Origin: JAWPMT01 sp965242775
GTDB taxonomy: Bacteria > Bacteroidota > Bacteroidia > Cytophagales > Cyclobacteriaceae
Reading direction: 5' to 3'
Assembly (NCBI GenBank): GCA_965242775.1
Contig: CBDETI010000030.1
Location: 62,001-126,000, forward strand
DNA length: 64,000 bases
This document shows, in pieces, positions 55,937-64,000 of the stretch (position 1 is its first letter; each line of letters begins with the position of its first letter). The notes under the pieces are model-generated. The model did no database searches. It saw nothing but the letters and a program-made list of their open reading frames with translations, and had not been told where the DNA came from. Both the position numbers and the translations under genes were made by a program.

Positions 55937-55962
55937 CCCGCCTTCACTAAAGTTTCGGCGGA
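55937..55962. repeat. REP-like palindrome, copy 3 (diverged)
   Basis: CCCGCCTTCACTAAAGTTTCGGCGGA is a diverged version, in the opposite orientation, of the palindrome near tRNA-Ala(GGC). It lies 6 bp from the 3' end of tRNA-Ala(TGC). Confidence 0.55.
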
Positions 55963-55968
55963 TAATAG

Positions 55969-56042
55969 TGGAGGATATCGGAGTCGAACCGATGACCTCC
56001 TGCGTGCAAGGCAGGCGCTCTAGCCAGCTGAGCTAATCCCCC
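55969..56042 (-). tRNA. tRNA-Ala, anticodon TGC
   Basis: Minus strand: acceptor GGGGGAT with ATCCTCC, D arm GCTCAGCTGGCTAGAGC, anticodon stem-loop CTGCCTTGCACGCAG (anticodon TGC) and T arm TCGGTTCGACTCCGA. The usual spacer tRNA of bacterial rRNA operons. Confidence 0.96.
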
Positions 56043-56046
56043 TTCG

Positions 56047-56072
56047 TCCACCGTAGCTTTTGCGAAGGTGGA
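56047..56072. repeat. REP-like palindrome, copy 4 (diverged)
   Basis: TCCACCGTAGCTTTTGCGAAGGTGGA: arms TCCACC/GGTGGA with an inner part like copy 2. It lies in the 130-nt gap between tRNA-Ile and tRNA-Ala. Confidence 0.5.
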
Positions 56073-56172
56073 CTTTAATACCGACCCTCAGCTCTCGCAA
56101 GGTGCACTTCTTCACCGAAGGATCCGAAGTGACTAGCACTCCTTCGCTCTTATCGAGCTTCGGCGCACAAAG

Positions 56173-56246
56173 TAGTCTCGGGCAGACTCGAACTGCCGAC
56201 CTCTACATTATCAGTGTAGCGCTCTAACCACCTGAGCTACGAGACT
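56173..56246 (-). tRNA. tRNA-Ile, anticodon GAT
   Basis: Minus strand: acceptor AGTCTCG with CGAGACT, D arm GCTCAGGTGGTTAGAGC, anticodon stem-loop CTACACTGATAATGTAG (anticodon GAT), T arm GGCAGTTCGAGTCTGCC. First tRNA after 16S, the common order Ile-Ala. Confidence 0.96.
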
Positions 56247-56457
56247 ATACTAATAATCTCACTACCCCTTAAGGTCGGTTCTCTCTTTTTAATTAGTATA
56301 GAGTACTATGTATTTAGTACTAAGGATAAAGTACTAAACGCTAGCTCTACACTAACATCCTCATCATTTCAATAAAATCTTAGAGCCTTAGACTTCCTCT
56401 AAAACCCTCGAACAAATGTTTGGTAACAAACAACTCCCGCGAAACAAGTCTTCTCCA

Positions 56458-57975
<1,518 letters not shown>

Positions 57976-58278
57976 GTATTATTACTTAAATGTTTGTTTG
58001 AATCCTCGCTTCACTTTTTACCAATTGACTTCTTACTCTATGACATAATCATAGCACAAGAATCTCAGGTGGAGTCATTTGCTACCTTGTAAACATCCGT
58101 TCAAAGAACTTCCTATCTCGCTTTTTCGCCCCCTAAATCAACCAGCCCTTTTACTATTCGTCAGTGAACTGATCCTCTCCAGGAAACCAAGATATAGTGA
58201 GTTTTAACCTACCGCCAAAACCCGCACTTTTACCACTCTAACTCTCCCCTTTCATTACCCTCTCCGTCAAAGCGGATG
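57976..58278 (-). other. Leader of the rRNA operon
   Basis: About 300 nt between the promoter and 16S. It contains a boxA-like element (58101-58109) and no reading frame of interest; the rest is presumed 16S processing-stem and leader sequence. Confidence 0.55.
58101..58109 (-). promoter_or_regulatory. boxA-like antitermination element in the rRNA leader
   Basis: Minus strand GTTCTTTGA, close to the boxA consensus (TGYTCTTTRA), about 125 nt before 16S. A related element is in the spacer at 55730-55738. Confidence 0.45.
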
Positions 58279-58311
58279 CAAAGATAACTCAACAAAAAAT
58301 TAAGAAACAAG
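58279..58311 (-). promoter_or_regulatory. Promoter of the rRNA operon (Bacteroidota type)
   Basis: Minus strand CTTG (complement of 58308-58311), 21-bp spacer and TATCTTTG (complement of 58279-58286), matching the TTTG/TAnnTTTG consensus. A T- and A-rich tract lies just upstream (58312-58345), as is usual for strong promoters. It lies 34 bp after the DUF2480 stop. Confidence 0.55.
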
Positions 58312-58344
58312 CCCCTCTGAAAAGTTTTTTAAGATTTTTTTAAT

Positions 58345-58860
58345 CTAGCCTTTTTGCTTGGCTTTTTTATGAATTGGGACTGTACTACAGGGCTCTCCAT
58401 ACATCAAACTAGTCACCTGGTTTACAAGTACTTTCGTAACCTCTGTATAGGCATAGTCTCTAAATTCCAGGTTGCCGCAGCCCTTGATGACCACTTTCTT
58501 ATTTTGAAAATCTTCTTTGTCTATATCCTGAATTGCCATATCGATCTTCATTCGTTCGATCTCGCTTTTGTCGCCATACCGGAAACTCTTAACCACTGGC
58601 ATCAATTTGGACCCGAGGAGCATATATGCCCAGGTAGGTATGATGACATCTACAGAACAGCCAATCACCACGTATTTATCGCGATAAATTTCCCATTCCA
58701 TTGTCTTCAGGGTCGCACGAAAATCCTTTTCTCGTAAAATCATTTCCTGATAGAGAAATGGTTTGAGGTCCAAATACTCTATCTGGACTTGATCTATATA
58801 GTCATCTAAGTCGATGGTTTGAAGCGTACTCTGAGCTACTCGATTAACTATCTCGTCCAT
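58345..58860 (-). CDS. DUF2480 family protein
   Basis: 171 residues, a family found almost only in Bacteroidota, function unknown. Diagnostic segments: MDEIVNRVAQSTLQTIDLDD, LILREKDFRATLKTMEWEIY-like (QEMILREKDFRATL), IIPTWAYMLLGSKLMPVVK, NKKVVIKGCGNLEFRDYAYT and the C-terminal SLMYGEPCSTVPIHKK. The conserved Cys residues (GCSVDVIIP, KGCGNLE, EPCSTVP) hint at metal binding or redox chemistry. Starts 12 bp after tsaB, so likely cotranscribed. Confidence 0.88.
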   Translation of the reverse strand: MDEIVNRVAQSTLQTIDLDDYIDQVQIEYLDLKPFLYQEMILREKDFRATLKTMEWEIYRDKYVVIGCSVDVIIPTWAYMLLGSKLMPVVKSFRYGDKSEIERMKIDMAIQDIDKEDFQNKKVVIKGCGNLEFRDYAYTEVTKVLVNQVTSLMYGEPCSTVPIHKKAKQKG

Positions 58861-58872
58861 GGCACTTTTTCT

Positions 58873-59595
58873 TTAAGACAATAATTTATTTGACGGCTTT
58901 TTAGTTTGAAATTCCTTCAAATAATTGGGTTCATAGGATGCCAAGTCCTCAAATTGCCCTAATTCATATTTTCTCCAGGCTATCTGACCCATGTGTTTTG
59001 CTTGGGGTATCTCCTGATCGGCTATGATAAGATCTGCATGCTCAATAAAGCCTCGACATTTTGCAGCGCCATTGCCTATTAAAATAATTGGTTGCATTTC
59101 GAACTTACCGAATGAATCAGGTTCCAAGATTCGCGGTTGGGTGTGCCAAATTAATTCCCCATTGACCTTGACCAGCTTGGTATACACTTCCATGCGTCTT
59201 GCATCGATCATGGGACACAGTAAGGCGCCAGGTGGTGCCCAGCTTTGACCAGCATGTACGAGGGTATCGAGACTCTCAACCTGTATCAGGGGTACATCGA
59301 GGGCAAAACAGAGGCCCTTTCCGGTTGACAGGCCAATTCGTAAACCTGTATATGATCCCGGACCAGATGACACAGCAACGGCCTTCAGGGCACTTTGCTG
59401 GTATCCACAGTGTCCGATCAGCTCGTCAATAATACCTGGCAGCAGGCTAGAGTGCGACTTGTCCAGGAAGAAATTATATTCTGAAAGCACTTTCTCGTGA
59501 TCGTGCAGCGCCACGGAACACGCTGGTGTAGATGTTTCGATAGACAGAATGAGGTGTGCTTCAGCTGGTAACTTCTCCTGTTTTGGTTTTGGCAT
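58873..59595 (-). CDS. tsaB: tRNA threonylcarbamoyladenosine synthesis protein TsaB
   Basis: About 240 residues of the ASKHA fold. TsaB is the non-catalytic partner of TsaD in the t6A37 tRNA modification complex. LILSIETSTPACSVALHD (N-terminal phosphate loop), KSHSSLLPGIIDELI and the hallmark AVSSGPGSYTGLRIGLSTGK (~78-97) identify it. ATG 59595 is used; the longer frame starts with TTG. The first ~15 residues are a basic extension. Paired with DUF2480. Confidence 0.93.
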   Translation of the reverse strand: MPKPKQEKLPAEAHLILSIETSTPACSVALHDHEKVLSEYNFFLDKSHSSLLPGIIDELIGHCGYQQSALKAVAVSSGPGSYTGLRIGLSTGKGLCFALDVPLIQVESLDTLVHAGQSWAPPGALLCPMIDARRMEVYTKLVKVNGELIWHTQPRILEPDSFGKFEMQPIILIGNGAAKCRGFIEHADLIIADQEIPQAKHMGQIAWRKYELGQFEDLASYEPNYLKEFQTKKPSNKLLS

Positions 59596-59684
59596 ATGCA
59601 AAATTATAGTAATTGCTCGTGGGGTATTCCAGCGGTGAATTTATTTGTTGCGAGGGGGCTTTACCCGCCCCTGGATCCCCTCCC

Positions 59685-59763
59685 AGGAGGGGACTCTCTT
59701 AGTTTAAAGGTCATTCCAAGGGGGACTCTCTTAGTTTAAAGATCATTCCAGGAGGGGACTTTA
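59685..59763. repeat. Tandem repeat of ~33 bp in the tsaB-ctp gap
   Basis: GGGGACTCTCTTAGTTTAAA followed by GGTCATTCC (or GATCATTCC) occurs twice (59685-59717 and 59719-59749), with a partial third copy (AGGAGGGGACTTT, to 59763). Just before it is a CCCCTCCCAGGAGGGG palindrome (59677-59692). The rest of the 315-bp gap shows nothing recognisable. Confidence 0.75.
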
Positions 59764-59910
59764 ACTATTTCACCTTCCTCCTATGAGGGGATTTTCTAAT
59801 GATCATGTTCTGGGGACTTCTTTGGCAAAATAGACCCGACTGTGAGCAGTGCGGGGGTATGCCGCGGAAGGCGGGAATATCTTTAGCTAGTGGCACCGAT
59901 CTGTTCTCTC

Positions 59911-61560
59911 CTATTGAGCCTGCAGGAGTTTTTCGTATTTTGATTTATCGTTGAGCAGATCAACTGCGGCCAGTATATCTCTGTCCTTCTCAAAAGTGGA
60001 TTCAATGATGCCTTTTTGCAGGTAGTACCTGCTAGCTATTTCCTGTTCCAACAACGCTTTTATTTCTTTCCTGAAAGTTTTGAGGTCCTGTTCTTTGTTG
60101 TGCAGAGTAGCCTTGCGAAGGTTTTCGATTTGGGCCTTTATTTCGTCATAATATTGCTCGTCTTTGGCATTCTCGATGAGGGCATTGATGGAGCGCTCCA
60201 CTTTGGTGGTGTAATCATATTCTTTGTTTTCCAACCATTTAATGAAATCGTTGTATTCACGATCGGAAATCCTGAATTCCTGAGCGCTTCCAATATCGGC
60301 TCTATTGTGCACGTATTCGGTGGTGTAATTGAAGATCAGGTCATTGCGAAGGAGGCTCCGAGTGATCGGTGCCAGCGTGCTGCGATCGATGTTTACGTCG
60401 GGATCGAGGCCTCCACCATCGTAAACTGTGCGGCCTTTGAAGGTCTTGAAGGCAACTTTCAGTGAATCCGGAATCTTGCCAACGCTACCATCGGGGTTGC
60501 GGTTGCTATAGTCAATCGCCTGAATACACCGGCCACTGGGGGTGTAGTATTTTGCCGTAGTGACTTTCAATTGTGAATTGTAGGCGAGTGGCCTGGTTTG
60601 TTGCACAAGACCCTTGCCAAAGGTCTTGCGGCCTACCAATACGCCCCTGTCATAGTCCTGGACAACTCCAGCCACAATCTCGGAGGCGGAGGCACTTCCA
60701 TTGTCAACCAGCACAGCCAGTGGAATTTCTGTGTCGATGGAATTGTTGAGAGCATGATATGTTTTTGTCCAGGCGGAGAGCTTGCCTCGGGTACTCACTA
60801 CCTCGGAACCTTTAGGAACGAAGACATTGGAGACATTGATTGCTTCTTCTAAAAGGCCACCGGGATTGCCGCGGAGATCAAGAATGACTTTCTCGGCTCC
60901 TTGAGATTTGAGGTCTTTCAGCGCCATGGCCACCTCGGCTCCCGCTTTGGTCGTGAAATCGGTAAGTCTGATATAGCCTACATCGCGGTTGACCATACCG
61001 GAGAATGGCACATTGTTGATTGTAATTTTTTCACGTTTGAGTTTTACTTCAAAAGTCTCGTCCTGACCATAACGTTTGATGGACATGGTGATTTCTGAAT
61101 CGGATTGCCCTTTTAGTAGTTTCTGAATTTGATCGGCGGGCTTATCTGTGATGGTGGTACCATTAATCGCCAGCACCTGATCTCCTATTTTCAGTCCTGC
61201 CCGATGGGCGGCAAAGCCTTCATAGGGCATTACCACGGTACTGACGCCATTCTTTTTATCTACCAACGCGCCGATACCTCCGTACTCACCTGTAGTGACT
61301 GTCAGGTAATCTTCAATATCGTCTTCGCCAATATAGGTGGTATAAGGATCCAGCTTATTTAGCATGGACTCTATGCCGGTCTTCATGAGGGTATTGGGAT
61401 TAACCTCATCTACGTAATAGGCATTGACTTCTTTGAAAAGGGTAGCGAAGATGTCGAGGTTTTTGACGATCTGAAAGTAGCGGTCGTTGTTAGGGGCGAA
61501 GGCCGAAAGAAGGATAACAACTGCTAGGACTGGGAGAAATATTCGTCTGGTTTTCTTCAT
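59911..61560 (-). CDS. C-terminal processing peptidase (S41 family, CtpA/Prc-like)
   Basis: 549 residues with an N-terminal membrane anchor or signal (IFLPVLAVVILLSAFAPNND). Order: N-terminal helical cap with DPYTTYIGEDDIEDYLT (~75), PDZ domain (~85-170; GEYGGIGALVDKKNG, AGLKIGDQVLAINGTTITDK), S41 protease core (ILDLRGNPGGLLEEAINVSN ~225; catalytic Ser in DNGSASASEIVAG ~290; Lys in GRKTFGKGLVQQ ~315), then a helical C-terminal region of ~190 residues rich in Lys/Glu. It would trim C-termini of periplasmic proteins. Lies 51 bp after rnpA. Confidence 0.94.
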   Translation of the reverse strand: MKKTRRIFLPVLAVVILLSAFAPNNDRYFQIVKNLDIFATLFKEVNAYYVDEVNPNTLMKTGIESMLNKLDPYTTYIGEDDIEDYLTVTTGEYGGIGALVDKKNGVSTVVMPYEGFAAHRAGLKIGDQVLAINGTTITDKPADQIQKLLKGQSDSEITMSIKRYGQDETFEVKLKREKITINNVPFSGMVNRDVGYIRLTDFTTKAGAEVAMALKDLKSQGAEKVILDLRGNPGGLLEEAINVSNVFVPKGSEVVSTRGKLSAWTKTYHALNNSIDTEIPLAVLVDNGSASASEIVAGVVQDYDRGVLVGRKTFGKGLVQQTRPLAYNSQLKVTTAKYYTPSGRCIQAIDYSNRNPDGSVGKIPDSLKVAFKTFKGRTVYDGGGLDPDVNIDRSTLAPITRSLLRNDLIFNYTTEYVHNRADIGSAQEFRISDREYNDFIKWLENKEYDYTTKVERSINALIENAKDEQYYDEIKAQIENLRKATLHNKEQDLKTFRKEIKALLEQEIASRYYLQKGIIESTFEKDRDILAAVDLLNDKSKYEKLLQAQ

Positions 61561-61611
61561 GGAATGATTCTTTTCAAACGGGTTATCGAGATTATAACTG
61601 TTTCGATCGGA

Positions 61612-62007
61612 TTAACCCTTGCCACCTTTCGCGGATTCTTTGACTAAACGATGGAGTAAGGTAATTAGTTTTTCCTGAAGCTGGTCATAGGGCAGTAGCT
61701 CTTTGGATTGGTAAAGCAGCCCTATATCCAAGGAACTGGCGGCGGAGGTTAGAATGGACTTATTGAGTCGATAGGCCTCGCGAGTGCGTCTTTTGATTTT
61801 GTTCCTATCGACCGCTTTTTTATGATGCTTTTTGGGAACTGCAAAAAGCACACGGTGCAAGTCGCGGCTTTCGGTTGTGCACTTATATTTTACCAGGAAT
61901 GGAAACAAATAGAAAGAGGAACTTTTTTTAAAAAGCTCCTCAATCGATTTCTTGCTTTTAAGTCTCTCCTCTCGCGGGAGGGACTGATTTTTTTTGGGCT
62001 CTGACAT
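61612..62007 (-). CDS. rnpA: Ribonuclease P protein component
   Basis: 131 residues, basic. Binds the RNase P RNA and helps it process pre-tRNA 5' ends. The opening LPREERLKSKKSIEELFKKS and the RNR signature region VDRNKIKRRTREAYRL (~68-83) are typical. It begins 11 bp after rpmH, the classical rpmH-rnpA arrangement. Confidence 0.94.
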   Translation of the reverse strand: MSEPKKNQSLPREERLKSKKSIEELFKKSSSFYLFPFLVKYKCTTESRDLHRVLFAVPKKHHKKAVDRNKIKRRTREAYRLNKSILTSAASSLDIGLLYQSKELLPYDQLQEKLITLLHRLVKESAKGGKG

Positions 62008-62018
62008 GGCCCCAATGC

Positions 62019-62177
62019 TTATTTCTTGTGCCTTCTTTCGCTAGAAACACTTAGTTTCTTCCGCCCTTTGGCTCTTCTACGGGCAAGAACGCCTCTCCCG
62101 CCTACACTCTCCATTTTTGATCTGAAGCCGTGTTTGTTTCTTCTTTTTCTCTGGGATGGCTGAAAAGTCCTTTTCAT
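62019..62177 (-). CDS. rpmH: 50S ribosomal protein L34
   Basis: 52 residues, found by translating the minus strand: MKRTFQPSQRKRRNKHGFRS, then a conserved GGRGVLARRRAKGRKKLSVS and a basic tail ending HKK-stop. This is the diagnostic L34 sequence. Start ATG at 62177, TAA at 62019-62021. First gene of the rpmH-rnpA-ctp string. dnaA is not adjacent, so this does not mark an origin. Confidence 0.97.
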   Translation of the reverse strand: MKRTFQPSQRKRRNKHGFRSKMESVGGRGVLARRRAKGRKKLSVSSERRHKK

Positions 62178-62271
62178 TCTTTCACTGTTTTAGAAACGGA
62201 GGGCAAAAGTATACACTTAAATTGAAAATTCAGAATACGCAATCGAAAAATAAATACTGAGCCCGAAGGTT

Positions 62272-63267
62272 TTATTGACCAAGATGGTTGAGTATGTCTT
62301 GCAGCTGATGATACTCCAGGCGCGGACCATACTGTGCGACCACCCGGGAGGAAGCTAAACTGGCTAATTTGCCTGCTTGCGCATAACTATGGCCATGTGT
62401 GATTGCATACAGAAATGCTCCTGAGAACATATCACCAGCACCGGTAGTGTCTACTGCATCCACTTTATAGGGTTCAATATCAATAAATGTATCGCCATCC
62501 CAAATCATGGCGCCATTGGCTCCCTGGGTAATAGCAAAATGCCTGGCTACTTTTTTTAGCTCTTCCCTTGCTTCTGCCAGGTCCTCTTTTCCTGTGTAAA
62601 GCCGGGCTTCTTCCTCGTTGCAGAAAAGCAGGTCCACACCATCTCCTACCACGTCGATCATCGCTTCTCCGAAGTACTTCACCATTGCAGGGTCTGAGAA
62701 GGTGATACTTGTTTTGACTCCACTGTCCTTGGCAATCTGCTTTGCCTTCTTCATAGCTTGCTGACCGGACTCACTAGAGATAAGGTATCCTTCGATAAAG
62801 AGATATTCTGACGCTTTTAGCGCCTGCGGGCGCAGCTCCTCGACGGAAAAATTAGTGGTTATACCCAAAAAGGTGTTCATCGTCCTGTCGGCATTCGGGG
62901 AGATCATCACCAGGCACTTGCCGGTAACACCATCCTCCAGGTTGTTGTCGAACAGATTACTACCAATGCCATTGTCTGTAAGATCTTTCATAAAGAACTT
63001 GCCATCATCATCATTGGCCACTTTGCAGGAATAGAAAGCGCGACCTCCTAGCTGGGTGAGTGCCACAATGGAGTTTGCCGCTGAGCCACCACCTTGCTTT
63101 TTTGCGATCAAATTGCCGGCAGCGGCCAGTAGTCGTCGCTGGTCTTCTACATCGACGAGGGTGGTTAGCCCTCTTTCAACATTGTTGTCTACCAAAAATT
63201 GGTCGTCAATTTTTATTTCATAGTCCACCACGGCGTTGCCAATGGAGTAAACGTTGTAATCTTTCAT
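62272..63267 (-). CDS. PfkB-family carbohydrate kinase (adenosine kinase-like)
   Basis: 331 residues of the ribokinase fold. MKDYNVYSIGNAVVDYEI start, the GGGSAANSIVALTQLG substrate loop (~58-73), and the C-terminal PfkB signature VDAVDTTGAGDMFSGAFLYA (~270-290) with the catalytic Asp in GAGD. The NVxNPNPxG-type hexokinase motifs are absent. Bacteroidota annotations often call this type adenosine kinase; ribose or another nucleoside/sugar is possible. It stands 92 bp downstream of the GDPD gene. Confidence 0.9.
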   Translation of the reverse strand: MKDYNVYSIGNAVVDYEIKIDDQFLVDNNVERGLTTLVDVEDQRRLLAAAGNLIAKKQGGGSAANSIVALTQLGGRAFYSCKVANDDDGKFFMKDLTDNGIGSNLFDNNLEDGVTGKCLVMISPNADRTMNTFLGITTNFSVEELRPQALKASEYLFIEGYLISSESGQQAMKKAKQIAKDSGVKTSITFSDPAMVKYFGEAMIDVVGDGVDLLFCNEEEARLYTGKEDLAEAREELKKVARHFAITQGANGAMIWDGDTFIDIEPYKVDAVDTTGAGDMFSGAFLYAITHGHSYAQAGKLASLASSRVVAQYGPRLEYHQLQDILNHLGQ

Positions 63268-63359
63268 CTTCGGATTTTCGGCTAGGTCCTATATATAGGA
63301 AGTCCTTTTTATGATTTATATCAGGGAGGTGTACCCCCGATTCGGCTGGCGAATTTAGC

Positions 63360-64000
63360 CTAAATTTCCAATTGCTGTGTCCTATCGGGATAATCAGTGA
63401 TAATGCCATCGACGCCCCATTCTATGAGTCTTTTCATGTCTTCTACCTCGTTGACTGTCCAGGGAATCACTTTGATGCCCTCGGCTTGAAGTCCTTTTAC
63501 AATCTCCGCGGACAGGAGATTATAGTCGCAACTGTAGATATCCGGTTTGAATCCGAGATCCGCGATATTCTGCTCCCACGAAGTTCTGTTTTCAATGAGC
63601 TGGGACAGTTGGACCTGGGGGTAGTTTTCGCGGAAATACTGAAGTATTCTGAAATCGAAGGATTGAATGGTTACTCGACTCCAGTCGATTTTACCATCAA
63701 TTTGGTCAAAAACGAGTTGGCAGAATTCTGCCGGGGCCGGATGGTACACGTCATCGTACTCTTCGCTGCTTTTTAGTTCTATGTTATAACGAACGGGGGG
63801 ATAGCCACTTGACTGCACGTGATTTTCTACACGCCGAAAGACCTGGCTGAGGAGCGGCTTCAGGGTTTTTACTTTCCCTTGTGAGGGGAACCTAGGGTGC
63901 ATCAGGCTCCCACAGTCATACTCCTGAATTTCGCTATAATCCATTTCGTAGATATTGAGTTGTCTACCTTTTTCCGCTGTAAGCATATTGCGGTCAGGAT
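63360..64000 (-). CDS. Glycerophosphodiester phosphodiesterase (5' end outside window)
   Basis: The last ~213 residues of a GDPD TIM-barrel enzyme, which splits glycerophosphodiesters from lipid turnover into glycerol-3-P and an alcohol. The frame is open to the window edge (PDRNMLTAEKGRQL, part of the active-site loop), so the ATG at 63986 is internal. Barrel motifs visible: VRYNIELKSSEEYDD (metal-binding Glu), VTIQSFDFRIL, IKVIPWTVNEVEDMKRLIEW and WGVDGIITDYPDRT at the C-terminus, all typical of UgpQ-type enzymes. Signal peptide and first catalytic His lie outside. Confidence 0.93.
   Translation of the reverse strand, partial: PDRNMLTAEKGRQLNIYEMDYSEIQEYDCGSLMHPRFPSQGKVKTLKPLLSQVFRRVENHVQSSGYPPVRYNIELKSSEEYDDVYHPAPAEFCQLVFDQIDGKIDWSRVTIQSFDFRILQYFRENYPQVQLSQLIENRTSWEQNIADLGFKPDIYSCDYNLLSAEIVKGLQAEGIKVIPWTVNEVEDMKRLIEWGVDGIITDYPDRTQQLEI

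Larger units (their letters stand above)
55571..55968. other. Internal transcribed spacer between tRNA-Ala and 23S
   Basis: About 400 nt. It contains a boxA-like GTTCATTGA (55730-55738, minus strand), an AGTACT-rich block at ~55825-55885 and a REP-like palindrome at 55937-55962. No gene. Confidence 0.8.

Noticed and set aside
61612..62177. rpmH-rnpA pair as a sign of the replication origin
   Set aside because: No dnaA, gidA/mnmE or clusters of DnaA boxes are nearby, and the pair is often away from the origin in Bacteroidota.

Overview
The window reads as a chromosomal segment of a member of the Bacteroidota, most likely a marine Cytophagales-type bacterium. The reasons are: porQ of the type IX secretion system, a GWxTD-domain lipoprotein, a DUF2480 protein, GH3-family and PD40/OmpA proteins, several promoter -7 boxes of the form TAnnTTTG, and an almost complete lack of Shine-Dalgarno sequences even though the 16S 3' end keeps an intact CACCTCCTTT. 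Coding density is high, with many 1-4 bp overlaps between neighbouring genes. The window is mostly housekeeping DNA. I found no CRISPR array, insertion sequence, prophage or defence island.

Layout. 1-2.7 kb: end of rsmA, mgtE and a 2-hydroxyacid dehydrogenase. 2.7-8.3 kb: two large MacB/FtsX-like permeases, one coupled to a PadR repressor, arranged divergently. 8.3-15.7 kb: small exported proteins, an orphan 86-aa protein, a bacterial FAN1 nuclease, a glycosyltransferase, a sugar porter and an NMT1-like binding protein. 15.7-24.8 kb: PhoD phosphatase, a PaaE-type reductase, purB, a long divergent aspartate carbamoyltransferase, an EVE-domain protein and a GT9 glycosyltransferase. 24.8-26.3 kb: remnant of an alpha-carbonic anhydrase, then a SixA-like phosphatase. 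26.3-31.1 kb: a tightly coupled lon-porQ-hslU operon. 31.3-40.8 kb: an OmpA/PD40 protein and the recQ-purD-GH3-dxr-rseP operon. 40.9-51.3 kb: manC, rlmB, GWxTD lipoprotein, methyltransferase, dps, asnB, NlpC/P60, tRNA-Ala(GGC), an M23 peptidase and a second OmpA/PD40 gene split by a frameshift in a run of seven A/T.

51.3-58.3 kb, minus strand: a full rRNA operon (promoter, leader with boxA-like element, 16S, tRNA-Ile(GAT), tRNA-Ala(TGC), 23S, 5S, terminator). Downstream of the normal 5S terminator lies the strangest part of the window. It is a ~550-bp stretch of tandem 5S-like units, each with its own hairpin, in which recognisable 5S blocks are split by GC-rich insertions of about 14-16 nt (or about twice that). 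Related inserts occur in inverted orientation in a 5S fragment between 23S and 5S and in a palindromic 5S scar. Some inserts are mutually complementary and would lengthen 5S helices. I do not recognise this arrangement.

58.3-64 kb, minus strand: DUF2480, tsaB, a C-terminal processing protease, rnpA, rpmH (52 aa), an adenosine/ribokinase-like kinase, and a glycerophosphodiester phosphodiesterase that runs off the window.

All functional calls rest on reading motifs by eye. No database search or structure prediction was run.
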